Positions 6,932 through 14,880 of a stretch of 51,002 bases of DNA are shown piece by piece. A program made the position numbers and the translations under genes. The notes under the pieces are model-generated. The model ran no database searches. It worked only from the letters and a program-made list of their open reading frames with translations, and was not told the origin of the DNA. Positions within the stretch are counted from its first letter, which is position 1; every line of letters begins with the position of its first letter. Source of the stretch: Actinomycetota bacterium. GTDB taxonomy: Bacteria; Actinomycetota; Actinomycetes; S36-B12; UBA5976. The stretch is from contig JAPLBY010000004.1 of the NCBI GenBank assembly GCA_026392515.1, forward strand, positions 1 through 51,002, written 5' to 3'.

Positions 6932-8451
6932 ATCCAGCAATTTGGTGGTACGTAACTCGCGCTAGCGCAATCATCGCGTGGGCTTTGATGGTTATCAGCG
7001 TTACCTGGGGAATCCTGCTGGCTACTCGCGTAATGAAGCCTAAAGACAACCCAAGCTGGTTACTTGACCTGCACAAATGGCTATCTGGCTTGTCGGTTGT
7101 TTTTGTCGGCATCCATATGGCATCGCTATTTATTGATACCTACGCTGCGTTTTCAATTGCAGATCTGTTTGTTCCATTTCACTCGCAGTATCAAAAGATC
7201 GCCTGGTTAGGTGGTTGGCCGATCGCACTTGGTGTGATTTGTACTTACATTTTGATCGCAGTTCAAGCCACATCACTAATGATGAAAAAGCTGCCAAGAA
7301 AGTATTGGAAAGCGATCCACTATTCAAGCTATGCCTTGGTGCTATTGGTTTCGTTCCACGCAGGATGGTCTGGCACTGACGTGCGCGCTTGGGCTTATCG
7401 AATCACGGCGCTGACATTGATCGCGCTTACCACCGTGGCATTGATTACCAGAATCCTATTTCCGAAATCTGCAAAGACCCTGTCTGCAACCGTTGAACAG
7501 CGTCGACCAAATCAAATGGCAGAGAACTTACATGAAGTTGTTGTGGATCGAGTTACTGAACTAGCTGATGGCATCTTAGGTTTCGATTTTGTTCGAGCAG
7601 ATCGAGCGAATTTGGATCCTTGGGTGCCGGGAGCGCATGTAACCCTGCACTTGCCAGGTGATATGAAGCGACAGTATTCCTTGTGTGGAGATCCAGCAGA
7701 TCGATCACAGTATTCAATTGCTGTACTTGAATCACCGCAATCACGTGGTGGCAGTCGATACGTTCATGAAAATTTGAAATCTGGCATGTCGATTGAAGTT
7801 TCTGGTCCACATAATCACTTTGAACTTGAAGCTTCGAATGAGTATTTGTTTATTGCTGGTGGTATTGGAATTACTCCAATTAAAGCCATGATTGAATCCT
7901 TACCAAGCCGACGACAGTGGCGCTTGCTTTATGCCGGTCGCTCTCGTTCCTCAATGGCTTATGCAAATGAGCTAGCGGCGATGTTCGGAGATCGCGTAAT
8001 TGTTCATGCTGACGATGAGCAAGGTGGGCGTCCAGATTTAGATGCATTGCTTGCTGGATTCAATGGCCATGTATACGTATGTGGACCTGAACCGTTACTA
8101 GATGCCTTAATTTCCAAGGTTCCAGTAGATCGTTTGCACTACGAAAGATTTAGTGCTGTTGATCGAACTGACGATGCGGTCATTGAAGCTTTTGAAGTCA
8201 CTTTGTCGCGGTCAAACCTAAAGGTAGCTGTTGGAAAAGATGAATACCTACTTGATGCCTTAAATGAAAATGGCGGCGCATTGATTTCGTCTTGCGGCGA
8301 AGGTGTGTGTGGAACTTGTGAAGTTCGAGTTTTGAAGGGCCAGCCAGTTCACCTCGATTCCGTGATGAGTGATGAAGATAAGGATGCCATTGGCGTTATG
8401 TATCCGTGCGTTTCCCGAGGCACCGGATCAACATTAGTTCTAGATATTTAG
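6925..8451 (+). CDS. Ferric-reductase-like membrane flavin/2Fe-2S oxidoreductase
   Basis: A 508-residue fusion. The first 180 residues hold about five membrane helices of the ferric-reductase-like type, with His in HKWLSG, GIHMAS, IHYSSYA and FHAGWSG as candidate haem ligands. An FAD domain (RQYSLCGDP) and an NAD(P) domain (IAGGIGITPIKAM; VCGPEPLLDAL) follow. The C-terminus is a plant-type 2Fe-2S ferredoxin (CGEGVCGTC with a distal Cys in YPCVSRG). It should pass electrons from NAD(P)H through flavin and Fe-S towards membrane haem. I chose ATG 6925 over TTG 6910 because it begins the conserved membrane region and lies in the end of the ApbE gene. Pairing with ApbE suggests a transmembrane electron path to a flavinylated protein, or metal reduction (inference). 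Confidence 0.87.
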   Translation: MLDPAIWWYVTRASAIIAWALMVISVTWGILLATRVMKPKDNPSWLLDLHKWLSGLSVVFVGIHMASLFIDTYAAFSIADLFVPFHSQYQKIAWLGGWPIALGVICTYILIAVQATSLMMKKLPRKYWKAIHYSSYALVLLVSFHAGWSGTDVRAWAYRITALTLIALTTVALITRILFPKSAKTLSATVEQRRPNQMAENLHEVVVDRVTELADGILGFDFVRADRANLDPWVPGAHVTLHLPGDMKRQYSLCGDPADRSQYSIAVLESPQSRGGSRYVHENLKSGMSIEVSGPHNHFELEASNEYLFIAGGIGITPIKAMIESLPSRRQWRLLYAGRSRSSMAYANELAAMFGDRVIVHADDEQGGRPDLDALLAGFNGHVYVCGPEPLLDALISKVPVDRLHYERFSAVDRTDDAVIEAFEVTLSRSNLKVAVGKDEYLLDALNENGGALISSCGEGVCGTCEVRVLKGQPVHLDSVMSDEDKDAIGVMYPCVSRGTGSTLVLDI

Positions 8452-8473
8452 ATTTCAATCAAGTCACTTTCAA

Positions 8474-8479
8474 TAGACT
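8474..8479 (+). promoter_or_regulatory. -10 element of a leaderless promoter
   Basis: TAGACT lies 6 nt before the ATG at 8486, so transcription would begin at or next to the start codon. No Shine-Dalgarno sequence is present. Confidence 0.5.
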
Positions 8480-8485
8480 GACTAC

Positions 8486-9271
8486 ATGAGCAAAGTCGCC
8501 CTACTTCAAATTGACATTAGTGATTCGGAATCCCCAGAAGCACGGGTTCCTAGAGTCCTTGATTTAGTTGATCAGCAACAGGGTAAGTGCGACCTAGTTG
8601 TGCTTCCAGAACTTTGGAACATTGGTGCTTTTAACTCTGGCGCTCTAGAGGATTACGCTCAGCCGCGTGATGGCGAACTTGTTACGTCATTACAGGCTCG
8701 AGCCAAGGCTGGAAATTTTTGGCTTCATGGTGGCTCGTTTGTAGAGCGCCTTGCCGATGGCGGCATGGCAAATACTGCAGTCTTGATTAATCCGGTAGGA
8801 GAAATCGTAAAGTTCTATCGCAAGATTCATCTATATGGCTTCGATCACGGGGAAGCTGTACTGCTTAACCGCGGCACTGAAATTGTCACGCAAGAACAAA
8901 CCCCGATCGGACATGTTGGTTTAGCAATTTGTTATGACTTACGCTTCCCAGAGTTATTCCGAGGCATGAATGATCAGGGTGTGGAAACCATTTTGATTAC
9001 TTCGGGCTGGCCAACTCCTCGGATTAATCATTGGCGGGTTCTGAATCAAGCACGAGCGATTGAGAACCAAGCTTGGGTAATTGCCTGTAATGAAGTTGGT
9101 CCTAATGGCGACATCATGCTTGGGGGACATTCCATGGTGATTAGTCCTCGTGGTGAAATTATTGCCGAAGCGGGCACTAGCGAAGAAGTACTTTACGCAG
9201 ACATCGACTTATCGCAGGTTGCTGAGTTTAGAAACGAGCATCCATTCCAAAAGGATCGCTTTATTCGTTAG
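8486..9271 (+). CDS. Nitrilase-superfamily amidohydrolase
   Basis: A 261-residue carbon-nitrogen hydrolase. The catalytic triad is visible: Glu42 in LPELW, Lys113 in YRKIHL and Cys149 in AICYDLRFPELFR. The latter motif and overall length resemble the omega-amidase/YafV and Nit branches, which hydrolyse small amides such as deaminated glutathione or alpha-keto acid amides; the substrate cannot be fixed from sequence. No signal peptide, so cytoplasmic. It appears to have its own leaderless promoter and converges with the CopD-CtaG gene, overlapping it by 11 nt. Confidence 0.88.
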   Translation: MSKVALLQIDISDSESPEARVPRVLDLVDQQQGKCDLVVLPELWNIGAFNSGALEDYAQPRDGELVTSLQARAKAGNFWLHGGSFVERLADGGMANTAVLINPVGEIVKFYRKIHLYGFDHGEAVLLNRGTEIVTQEQTPIGHVGLAICYDLRFPELFRGMNDQGVETILITSGWPTPRINHWRVLNQARAIENQAWVIACNEVGPNGDIMLGGHSMVISPRGEIIAEAGTSEEVLYADIDLSQVAEFRNEHPFQKDRFIR

Positions 9272-11210
9272 TTGCGTTATCGCGATCATTCATCGCACCA
9301 AGTTGTGCGTTGTAAGCCTTAAGGTCAGCATCACCGTCGCGATCAGCTGCCCGATCAATTTGCTTTGCAAGTCGGCTGTCATCCCGCGACCACATAACCG
9401 CAACAATTACTAGAAGTAAAAAGGTAGGAATTTCCCCAAGTGCCCAGGCAATACTTCCACCGGCGGCGGTGTCGGCGAGCGGATCAGTTATCCACGGTGG
9501 CTGAACTTGAATGTACCAGTCAACGCCAATTGGCTCACTGGATTGCATAAGTGCAATTGCGAAAAACGCATGTAGTGAAAGTCCGACTAAAACAATCATT
9601 AATCGTTGCCAGTACGGAACTTTACGTGGGCTTGGATCTGCGCCAATCACCACATATGAAAACAGCAAACCTGAAATCAAGAAATGCAGTTCCATAAATA
9701 TGTGTCCGGTATGGCTTCCCATCAGCGTTGCAAACAACGGTGTGAAGTACATGCCATACAAACCAAAAGTAAAAATACCCAAAACCATTAGCGGATGCGT
9801 AATTAGCTTCGAGTAACCGCTATGCAGAAGTGCCAAGATCCATTCCCGAATATTTCTATGGTCAGAACTCTTTTGCGCTGGAAGTGCCCGAAGTGCCAAT
9901 GTGACCGGCGTACTTAAAACAATAAATATCGGGGCAATCATGGAAAGCGTCATGTGTTGAATCATGTGGTACTCAAACGAAACTTTTGAATACATACTGA
10001 TCCCCGCGCTGGTAGTCCAGATAACTAAACCAATACCAACCATGAAAGAAATGGTGCGTAATGTGCTCCATTTGATTTGATTTTGCTTAACTCGGATAAC
10101 TCCCAGTGAATAAAGCGCAGCAGCTATGAGACTTATAGTCAGCATGGTCCATTCCGGATTCCAGCCAAAAATAATGGTCGAAAGGGTAGGCGCAGGCGGA
10201 TAAGCAAATCCCAGAATTTCCTCACCGGCTGAATTTAACGGTGCAGAAATTCGACTCATTGGCGTGGAGTGAAGCGCAACTCCAACTCCAATAGCAGTAG
10301 CCATGATTGCCACTTCAGCTGACAAAAACTTTGTCAGACTTCCAGTTGATGTAAGTCTTGCTCTAATTTGAATTGCCAGAAGCATAAGTATTGCGAAGAA
10401 CACAGTTTTCAGAATTACGATTTGTCCATAACGACTCAGCCATAAATCACTTATTGAATCAAGGCGAGCGTACGCAGCAGCTATGCCTGAGACAGCAAGT
10501 ACAGCAACGCTAGTCGCAGCTAAGGCAGAGAATCGAGCAACGACTTTAAGATCTTTAGCTTTAACGAATGCAGAAACCGCCCATAAGCAACCAACCCAGG
10601 CACTCATGGCAAGACCATGTGCAACGGATGAAGTTAGCGCAAGGGAGTGGCTACCCAATGAAGCTGCATGACTGTTCAGCAATGGTGCAGCAATTCCAGC
10701 GCCAGCCAGTGCAGCTAAAAGGGCTATGGAATTAAGTGAAACTAGAAACACACCGGCGATCGCAATTGCCAATGCGATCAGGGCAGTGATTATGTAACTT
10801 CGCGAAGGTGGCAAATACATTAAGTAAGTTGCAATGAATCCTTGCCTAAAGACCTCTCGAAATGGCACACCTAAAACATTTGCCATTGTGGTCAGGCCGG
10901 CAATGACAGCTGACAAAGACCAAAGTGTTGCAATTGCACTGGCATGCAAGACAGCAGTGCGACCGTCTCTGGAAATTGTGTCACCAGTTGATGGTGCGAT
11001 GAATGTCCAAGTGACAAGCAACCCAAATACCCGGAGTCCAAGGATTACATGAGCCAAAATTGCTAACTGCAAAGTCCAACTTGTTGCCTGACCAGAATCA
11101 GGAATTCCTTCTGGCAGTGGTGCCCACGCTGCACCACCATAAACAAGGACGGTTGAAAACGAAATTATTGCAAGCAGGAAAATTCCTAGACGTGCAATAA
11201 AACCTTTCAT
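9261..11210 (-). CDS. CopD-CtaG fusion: copper-transport/cytochrome oxidase assembly membrane protein
   Basis: A 649-residue polytopic membrane protein. The N-terminal half (to about 320) has the helices of a CopD-type copper protein. The C-terminal half (about 340-620) matches the caa3-type oxidase assembly factor CtaG, including FEYHMIQHMTLSMIAPIF with conserved His and Met, and TGHIFMELHFLISG. The tail is hydrophilic. This fusion is a known actinobacterial arrangement; it is thought to deliver copper across the membrane for oxidase assembly. It follows the copC gene by 6 nt in the same direction, so copC-copD is one operon. Confidence 0.88.
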   Translation of the reverse strand: MKGFIARLGIFLLAIISFSTVLVYGGAAWAPLPEGIPDSGQATSWTLQLAILAHVILGLRVFGLLVTWTFIAPSTGDTISRDGRTAVLHASAIATLWSLSAVIAGLTTMANVLGVPFREVFRQGFIATYLMYLPPSRSYIITALIALAIAIAGVFLVSLNSIALLAALAGAGIAAPLLNSHAASLGSHSLALTSSVAHGLAMSAWVGCLWAVSAFVKAKDLKVVARFSALAATSVAVLAVSGIAAAYARLDSISDLWLSRYGQIVILKTVFFAILMLLAIQIRARLTSTGSLTKFLSAEVAIMATAIGVGVALHSTPMSRISAPLNSAGEEILGFAYPPAPTLSTIIFGWNPEWTMLTISLIAAALYSLGVIRVKQNQIKWSTLRTISFMVGIGLVIWTTSAGISMYSKVSFEYHMIQHMTLSMIAPIFIVLSTPVTLALRALPAQKSSDHRNIREWILALLHSGYSKLITHPLMVLGIFTFGLYGMYFTPLFATLMGSHTGHIFMELHFLISGLLFSYVVIGADPSPRKVPYWQRLMIVLVGLSLHAFFAIALMQSSEPIGVDWYIQVQPPWITDPLADTAAGGSIAWALGEIPTFLLLVIVAVMWSRDDSRLAKQIDRAADRDGDADLKAYNAQLGAMNDRDNATNE

Positions 11211-11216
11211 AAAGTC

Positions 11217-11813
11217 TTACTTACTGCGTCGCAGGTATAACCCAGCTACAACTAGTCCAACCAAGGAAACGATTGCGATACCCATAACCAAGTTGTTGTT
11301 GCCTGCTTCAGCTGGAGAATCATCAATTGCAAGCGGCATCGCAATTGCTTCTGGTGTTGCCAATGCGGTCATCATTGGTTCGGCTGAAGGCAGCGTGCTT
11401 GCGGCTGGACTTGGAGCCATGCCACCTTCAGCAGCTGCGGTGTAATTGAAAACAAATTCGTCACTCAAAACGTGACCATCATCAGCAGTTGCACGCCACT
11501 GAACCGTTACTTTGCCCGGAGTTAAATCTGCTGGCCAAGGAATGTAAAGGCTGGCACCATCTAGTGCAGGTGCTGGGGAGTCAAGGATGTCGCCACTGGA
11601 ATTCATGACCACAATCGCGGCTCCATCAACCAGTGGTGGCTCAGCGAAAGTTAGCGAAATAGTTTCTTGCGATGCATTCACATCAGAATCTGCAGCCGGT
11701 GAAGTACTTAACAATTCAGTGTGAGCAGTTGCCGAACTAATTGGAGCAAATAGGCCAAGGCCTGCCAAAAGGATTGCACCAATAATTCGCTGAGTTTTCA
11801 AGAAAGTAGCCAT
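11217..11813 (-). CDS. copC: CopC-domain copper-binding exported protein
   Basis: A 198-residue exported protein. The signal peptide ends at Ala30, leaving His31 (AHTELL) as the mature N-terminus, which with the His in DDGHVLSDEF can form the Cu(II) site of CopC proteins. The CopC beta-sandwich spans about 31-125 (ends VFNYTA). A Pro/Ala/Met-rich linker follows, then a C-terminal membrane helix (about 173-193) with a basic end (RRSK), so it is anchored outside the membrane. Its partner CopD-CtaG is directly downstream. A TAATCT element 6 nt before the ATG indicates a leaderless transcript. Confidence 0.9.
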   Translation of the reverse strand: MATFLKTQRIIGAILLAGLGLFAPISSATAHTELLSTSPAADSDVNASQETISLTFAEPPLVDGAAIVVMNSSGDILDSPAPALDGASLYIPWPADLTPGKVTVQWRATADDGHVLSDEFVFNYTAAAEGGMAPSPAASTLPSAEPMMTALATPEAIAMPLAIDDSPAEAGNNNLVMGIAIVSLVGLVVAGLYLRRSK

Positions 11814-11819
11814 ACCTTT

Positions 11820-11825
11820 AGATTA
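11820..11825 (-). promoter_or_regulatory. -10 element of a leaderless promoter for the copC operon
   Basis: Read on the minus strand, TAATCT is followed by AAAGGT and then the copC ATG (11813), a 6-nt gap that places the transcription start at the initiation codon. Confidence 0.5.
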
Positions 11826-11953
11826 CGCTAGCCAGTGGCAGTAATCGAACCCACGATCGGGCCTAAAGGATATTTCACGCCGCAATTAAGCCATAGCCTC
11901 ATTGAGTTTTTTGGATATTTAGACCTGTTGGCACAGCCAAGCTAAGCGTTGAG

Positions 11954-11959
11954 TAATCT
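11954..11959 (+). promoter_or_regulatory. -10 element that fixes the dcd start
   Basis: TAATCT ends 7 nt before GTG 11967. This supports a leaderless start at that GTG rather than the TTG at 11949, which lies upstream of the -10 element. Confidence 0.5.
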
Positions 11960-11966
11960 TAATCAC

Positions 11967-12545
11967 GTGTTGCTATCTGACAAAGACATAAAGGCCGAAA
12001 TCGAGTCGGGCCGGGTTGGAATTGACCCGTATGAACCAGCGATGGTTCAGCCATCGAGTATCGATGTTCGCTTGGACAAATTCTTCCGAGTGTTTGAAAA
12101 TCATCGTTACCCGCACATCGATCCGTCGACTGAGCAAACAGATTTAACGCGCGAAGTCGAAGCAAATGGCGATGAGCCTTTCGTATTGCACCCAGGTGAG
12201 TTCGTGCTTGGCAGCACTTATGAAGTTGTGACTCTGCCTACGAACATCGCAGCTCGCCTTGAAGGTAAATCAAGTTTGGGACGTCTTGGACTTTTAACGC
12301 ACTCAACAGCTGGATTTATTGATCCTGGGTTTTCCGGTCACGTGACCTTAGAACTGGCGAACGTTGCAACCTTGCCAATTTTGCTTTACCCAGGAATGAA
12401 GATCGGCCAAGTTTGCTTCTTCCAAATGACTTCAGATGCTGAGCATCCATATGGCTCAAGTGTTTACGGTTCGAGATACCAAGGTCAGCGTGGACCAACA
12501 CCTAGCCGATCTCATGCAAACTTTCATAGGACGATAATTTCCTAG
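11967..12545 (+). CDS. dcd: dCTP deaminase
   Basis: Deaminates dCTP to dUTP (or, in the bifunctional type, to dUMP) for dTTP synthesis. The 192-residue product from GTG 11967 begins [12 protein letters not shown], the usual family N-terminus. Core motifs are [40 protein letters not shown] (with the catalytic Glu) and the C-terminal [11 protein letters not shown]. The start is chosen from the family N-terminus and the upstream -10 element. It converges with the Fe-S oxidoreductase gene; the two stop codons abut with no gap. Confidence 0.93.
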   Translation: MLLSDKDIKAEIESGRVGIDPYEPAMVQPSSIDVRLDKFFRVFENHRYPHIDPSTEQTDLTREVEANGDEPFVLHPGEFVLGSTYEVVTLPTNIAARLEGKSSLGRLGLLTHSTAGFIDPGFSGHVTLELANVATLPILLYPGMKIGQVCFFQMTSDAEHPYGSSVYGSRYQGQRGPTPSRSHANFHRTIIS

Positions 12546-14744
12546 TTACTTTTGCTTTACTCGATCCAAAAGCAAAGTAGCAACGTCAACAACTTCAGCA
12601 GCAGCATCGCCGCCAGCTTCTTGACCACGAACTGTAACTGCATCGTTGAGCATTACAGAACAGAACGGACAAGCAACCGCAATCTTTGTTGCGCCTGTTG
12701 AAAGTGCCTCGTCACCGCGATTCATGTTTACACGAGTGCCGATAGTTTCTTCCATCCACATGCGGCCACCACCCGCACCACAACAGAATGACTTCTCTTT
12801 GTTGCGATCCATTTCTACCAAGTTGATGCCAGGCATGTTTGTAATCAATTCGCGCGGTGGCATGTAGATCTTGTTGTGACGACCTAGGTAGCACGGATCA
12901 TGGTAAGTAACAGTCTCATCTTCTGGAGTCAACATGGTTAGGCGACTTTCGCTAACTAATTGATTCAACAAAACGGTGTGATGTACGACTTCGTAGTCAC
13001 CACCAAGTTGTGGGTATTCGCGACCAATTGTGTTTAGGCAATGTGGGCAAGTAACAACAATTCGCTTGGCACCAACTTCATTAAGTACTTCAACGTTTTG
13101 CGCAGCCTGCATTTGGTACAGGAATTCGTTGCCAGCACGACGAGCTGGATCACCAGTACAAGTTTCACCTTCACCAAGAACCATGAATTCAATCCCTGCA
13201 GTGTGCAGCAATTCAGCAACTGCCTTTGTAGTGCGCTTTGCGCGATCGTCGTATGCACCAGCACAGCCAACCCAGAATAGGTATTCCACGTCAGCTGGGA
13301 TCTTGTCTTCGCCATCCATGCCAAATACTCGAACTGGGAATTCAACTTCTTCGATCCAAGTCAGGCGACCACTGGTGTTCATTCCCCAAGGATTGCCCTT
13401 GGTTTCCAAGTTCTTAAACAGACCATTTAACTCAGCTGGGAATTCAGATTCAACTAGAACTTGGTGACGGCGAAGATCCATGAAGTGATCTACGTGCTCG
13501 ATATCGACTGGGCATTGCTGAACACAGGCGCCACAAGATGTGCAAGACCAAAGTGCATCGTAATCAATTACGGCGCCTTCGCTGGATCGATGACCCTTGG
13601 CGTCATACCCATCAGTCAATGCGTTTGGATCATCGGAGCGTGAGCCAACCATTGGGCGAGCAACTTCGGCTTGGACTGCGTCGCTCATTCCCTCAAGCTT
13701 TGAATCGTCACTACCCGCAAGAATGTACGGAGCCTTTGCGAACAAGTGATCGCGAAGATCCATAATCATAAGTTTTGGACTAAGTGGTTTGCCGGTGTTC
13801 CAAGCTGGGCATTGATCCTGGCAACGACCACATTCGGTGCAACTCAAAAGATCTAAGTTGCCTTTCCAAGTGAAGTCTTCGATCTTTCCGCGACCAAAGA
13901 TTGCGTCATCAGCTGGATCTTCGAAATTCAAAACTTCTTTGCCTGCGTAAATTGGAAGTAGTGGACCAAGTGCATTTGGGCGACGACTGAATAAAACATT
14001 GAGTGGTGCAGCACCAATGTGTAAATGCTTACTGTGTAGTGCCAAAACTAAGAAGCCAAGAATGACTCCGATGTTTAGCCATAGGCCAATCATTTCTAGC
14101 CATTCATTTGCATGAAGTCCAAGTGGTTGCAACAAACCTGCAACGGCTTCGGATGCAAATGCGCCACCAGCCATGAATGGGAAATTGTTTGTACCAAGTT
14201 CAGTACTTACGTTGTACTGCGCACCGCGATACAAAAGTAAAGTCCAAACCACATTGAAAATCATGAAGAGTACAAACCAAGCCGCACCGGTGTGTGAACC
14301 GTAGAAGCGAGATTCGCGACCCATCTTGACTGGATTTCTTACCAGGCGAATTGCTGCGAACATTGCAATGCCGATGAATACAAAAATAGTGAATAGATCT
14401 TCGGCAAAACCAACAATAGGAGAGCGGCCAATTACCGGAATTGCAAACTCGGAATCAAACAAGGCTCCGAAAGCTTCGACAATTGTTAGTGATAAAACAA
14501 TGAATCCCCAGAATGCCAAAACGTGAGCAATACCTGGAACGGTCCAAGCTAAAAGTTTTTTCTGACCAAAAACTTCGGTTACTTCAGCTTTTGCGCGAAC
14601 TCGTTTTTGAGCGGTGCGATCTACCGCTGGCTCACCACTGCGAACTAATTGATATAGGAACCAAAGACGCTTCAGTGCCAGAGCAGATAGGACGACAGTG
14701 ATGGCCAGGCCAACTACTAGTCTCAAAGTCATCGAATCGCTCAT
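12546..14744 (-). CDS. Membrane Fe-S oxidoreductase, heterodisulfide-reductase-like
   Basis: A 732-residue protein. The N-terminal part (to about 270) has about five membrane helices of the nitrate-reductase gamma type, probably binding haem b. Two 4Fe-4S motifs follow (CTECGRCQDQCP and CTSCGACVQQCP), then two CCG domains (VGCAGAYD...CPHC, and HDPCYLGRH...CCGAGGGRMW) like HdrD/GlcF. Proteins of this build are common in actinobacteria and thought to pass electrons between the quinone pool and a soluble partner such as an electron-transfer flavoprotein; the partner is not in this window. The gene is divergent from the metallopeptidase at 14881. Confidence 0.87.
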   Translation of the reverse strand: MSDSMTLRLVVGLAITVVLSALALKRLWFLYQLVRSGEPAVDRTAQKRVRAKAEVTEVFGQKKLLAWTVPGIAHVLAFWGFIVLSLTIVEAFGALFDSEFAIPVIGRSPIVGFAEDLFTIFVFIGIAMFAAIRLVRNPVKMGRESRFYGSHTGAAWFVLFMIFNVVWTLLLYRGAQYNVSTELGTNNFPFMAGGAFASEAVAGLLQPLGLHANEWLEMIGLWLNIGVILGFLVLALHSKHLHIGAAPLNVLFSRRPNALGPLLPIYAGKEVLNFEDPADDAIFGRGKIEDFTWKGNLDLLSCTECGRCQDQCPAWNTGKPLSPKLMIMDLRDHLFAKAPYILAGSDDSKLEGMSDAVQAEVARPMVGSRSDDPNALTDGYDAKGHRSSEGAVIDYDALWSCTSCGACVQQCPVDIEHVDHFMDLRRHQVLVESEFPAELNGLFKNLETKGNPWGMNTSGRLTWIEEVEFPVRVFGMDGEDKIPADVEYLFWVGCAGAYDDRAKRTTKAVAELLHTAGIEFMVLGEGETCTGDPARRAGNEFLYQMQAAQNVEVLNEVGAKRIVVTCPHCLNTIGREYPQLGGDYEVVHHTVLLNQLVSESRLTMLTPEDETVTYHDPCYLGRHNKIYMPPRELITNMPGINLVEMDRNKEKSFCCGAGGGRMWMEETIGTRVNMNRGDEALSTGATKIAVACPFCSVMLNDAVTVRGQEAGGDAAAEVVDVATLLLDRVKQK

Positions 14745-14816
14745 GTTTGGTCGCCTTCGTAATTGCCCCGCAGGTGGGCCTTGTTTGTGGGTAATTGCAG
14801 ACTATCGCACCATAGA

Positions 14817-14874
14817 TTCTTGGGTGGTTCTTGGATTTAGGTGAGCCAAATCTTCATTATGGAAGACATAGATT
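14817..14874 (+). promoter_or_regulatory. Tandem 11-bp operator plus -10 element (site 3)
   Basis: TTCTTGG at 14817-14823 and 14828-14834 (11-bp period, GTGG between), followed by ATTTAG. The TAGATT -10 element at 14869-14874 lies 6 nt before GTG 14881. The second repeat ends 47 nt before the start codon. Layout and sequence match sites 1 and 2, about 10 kb away. Confidence 0.68.
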
Positions 14875-14880
14875 AGAGAG

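Noticed and set aside
11825-11880. A stretch resembling a tRNA T arm on the minus strand (GTGGGTTCGATTACTGC)
   Set aside because: The T stem does not pair properly and no acceptor or anticodon arm can be folded around it.
12547-12579. Hairpin between the converging dcd and Fe-S oxidoreductase genes
   Set aside because: The stem has a bulge, lies inside the coding end of the oxidoreductase and lacks a U-run.
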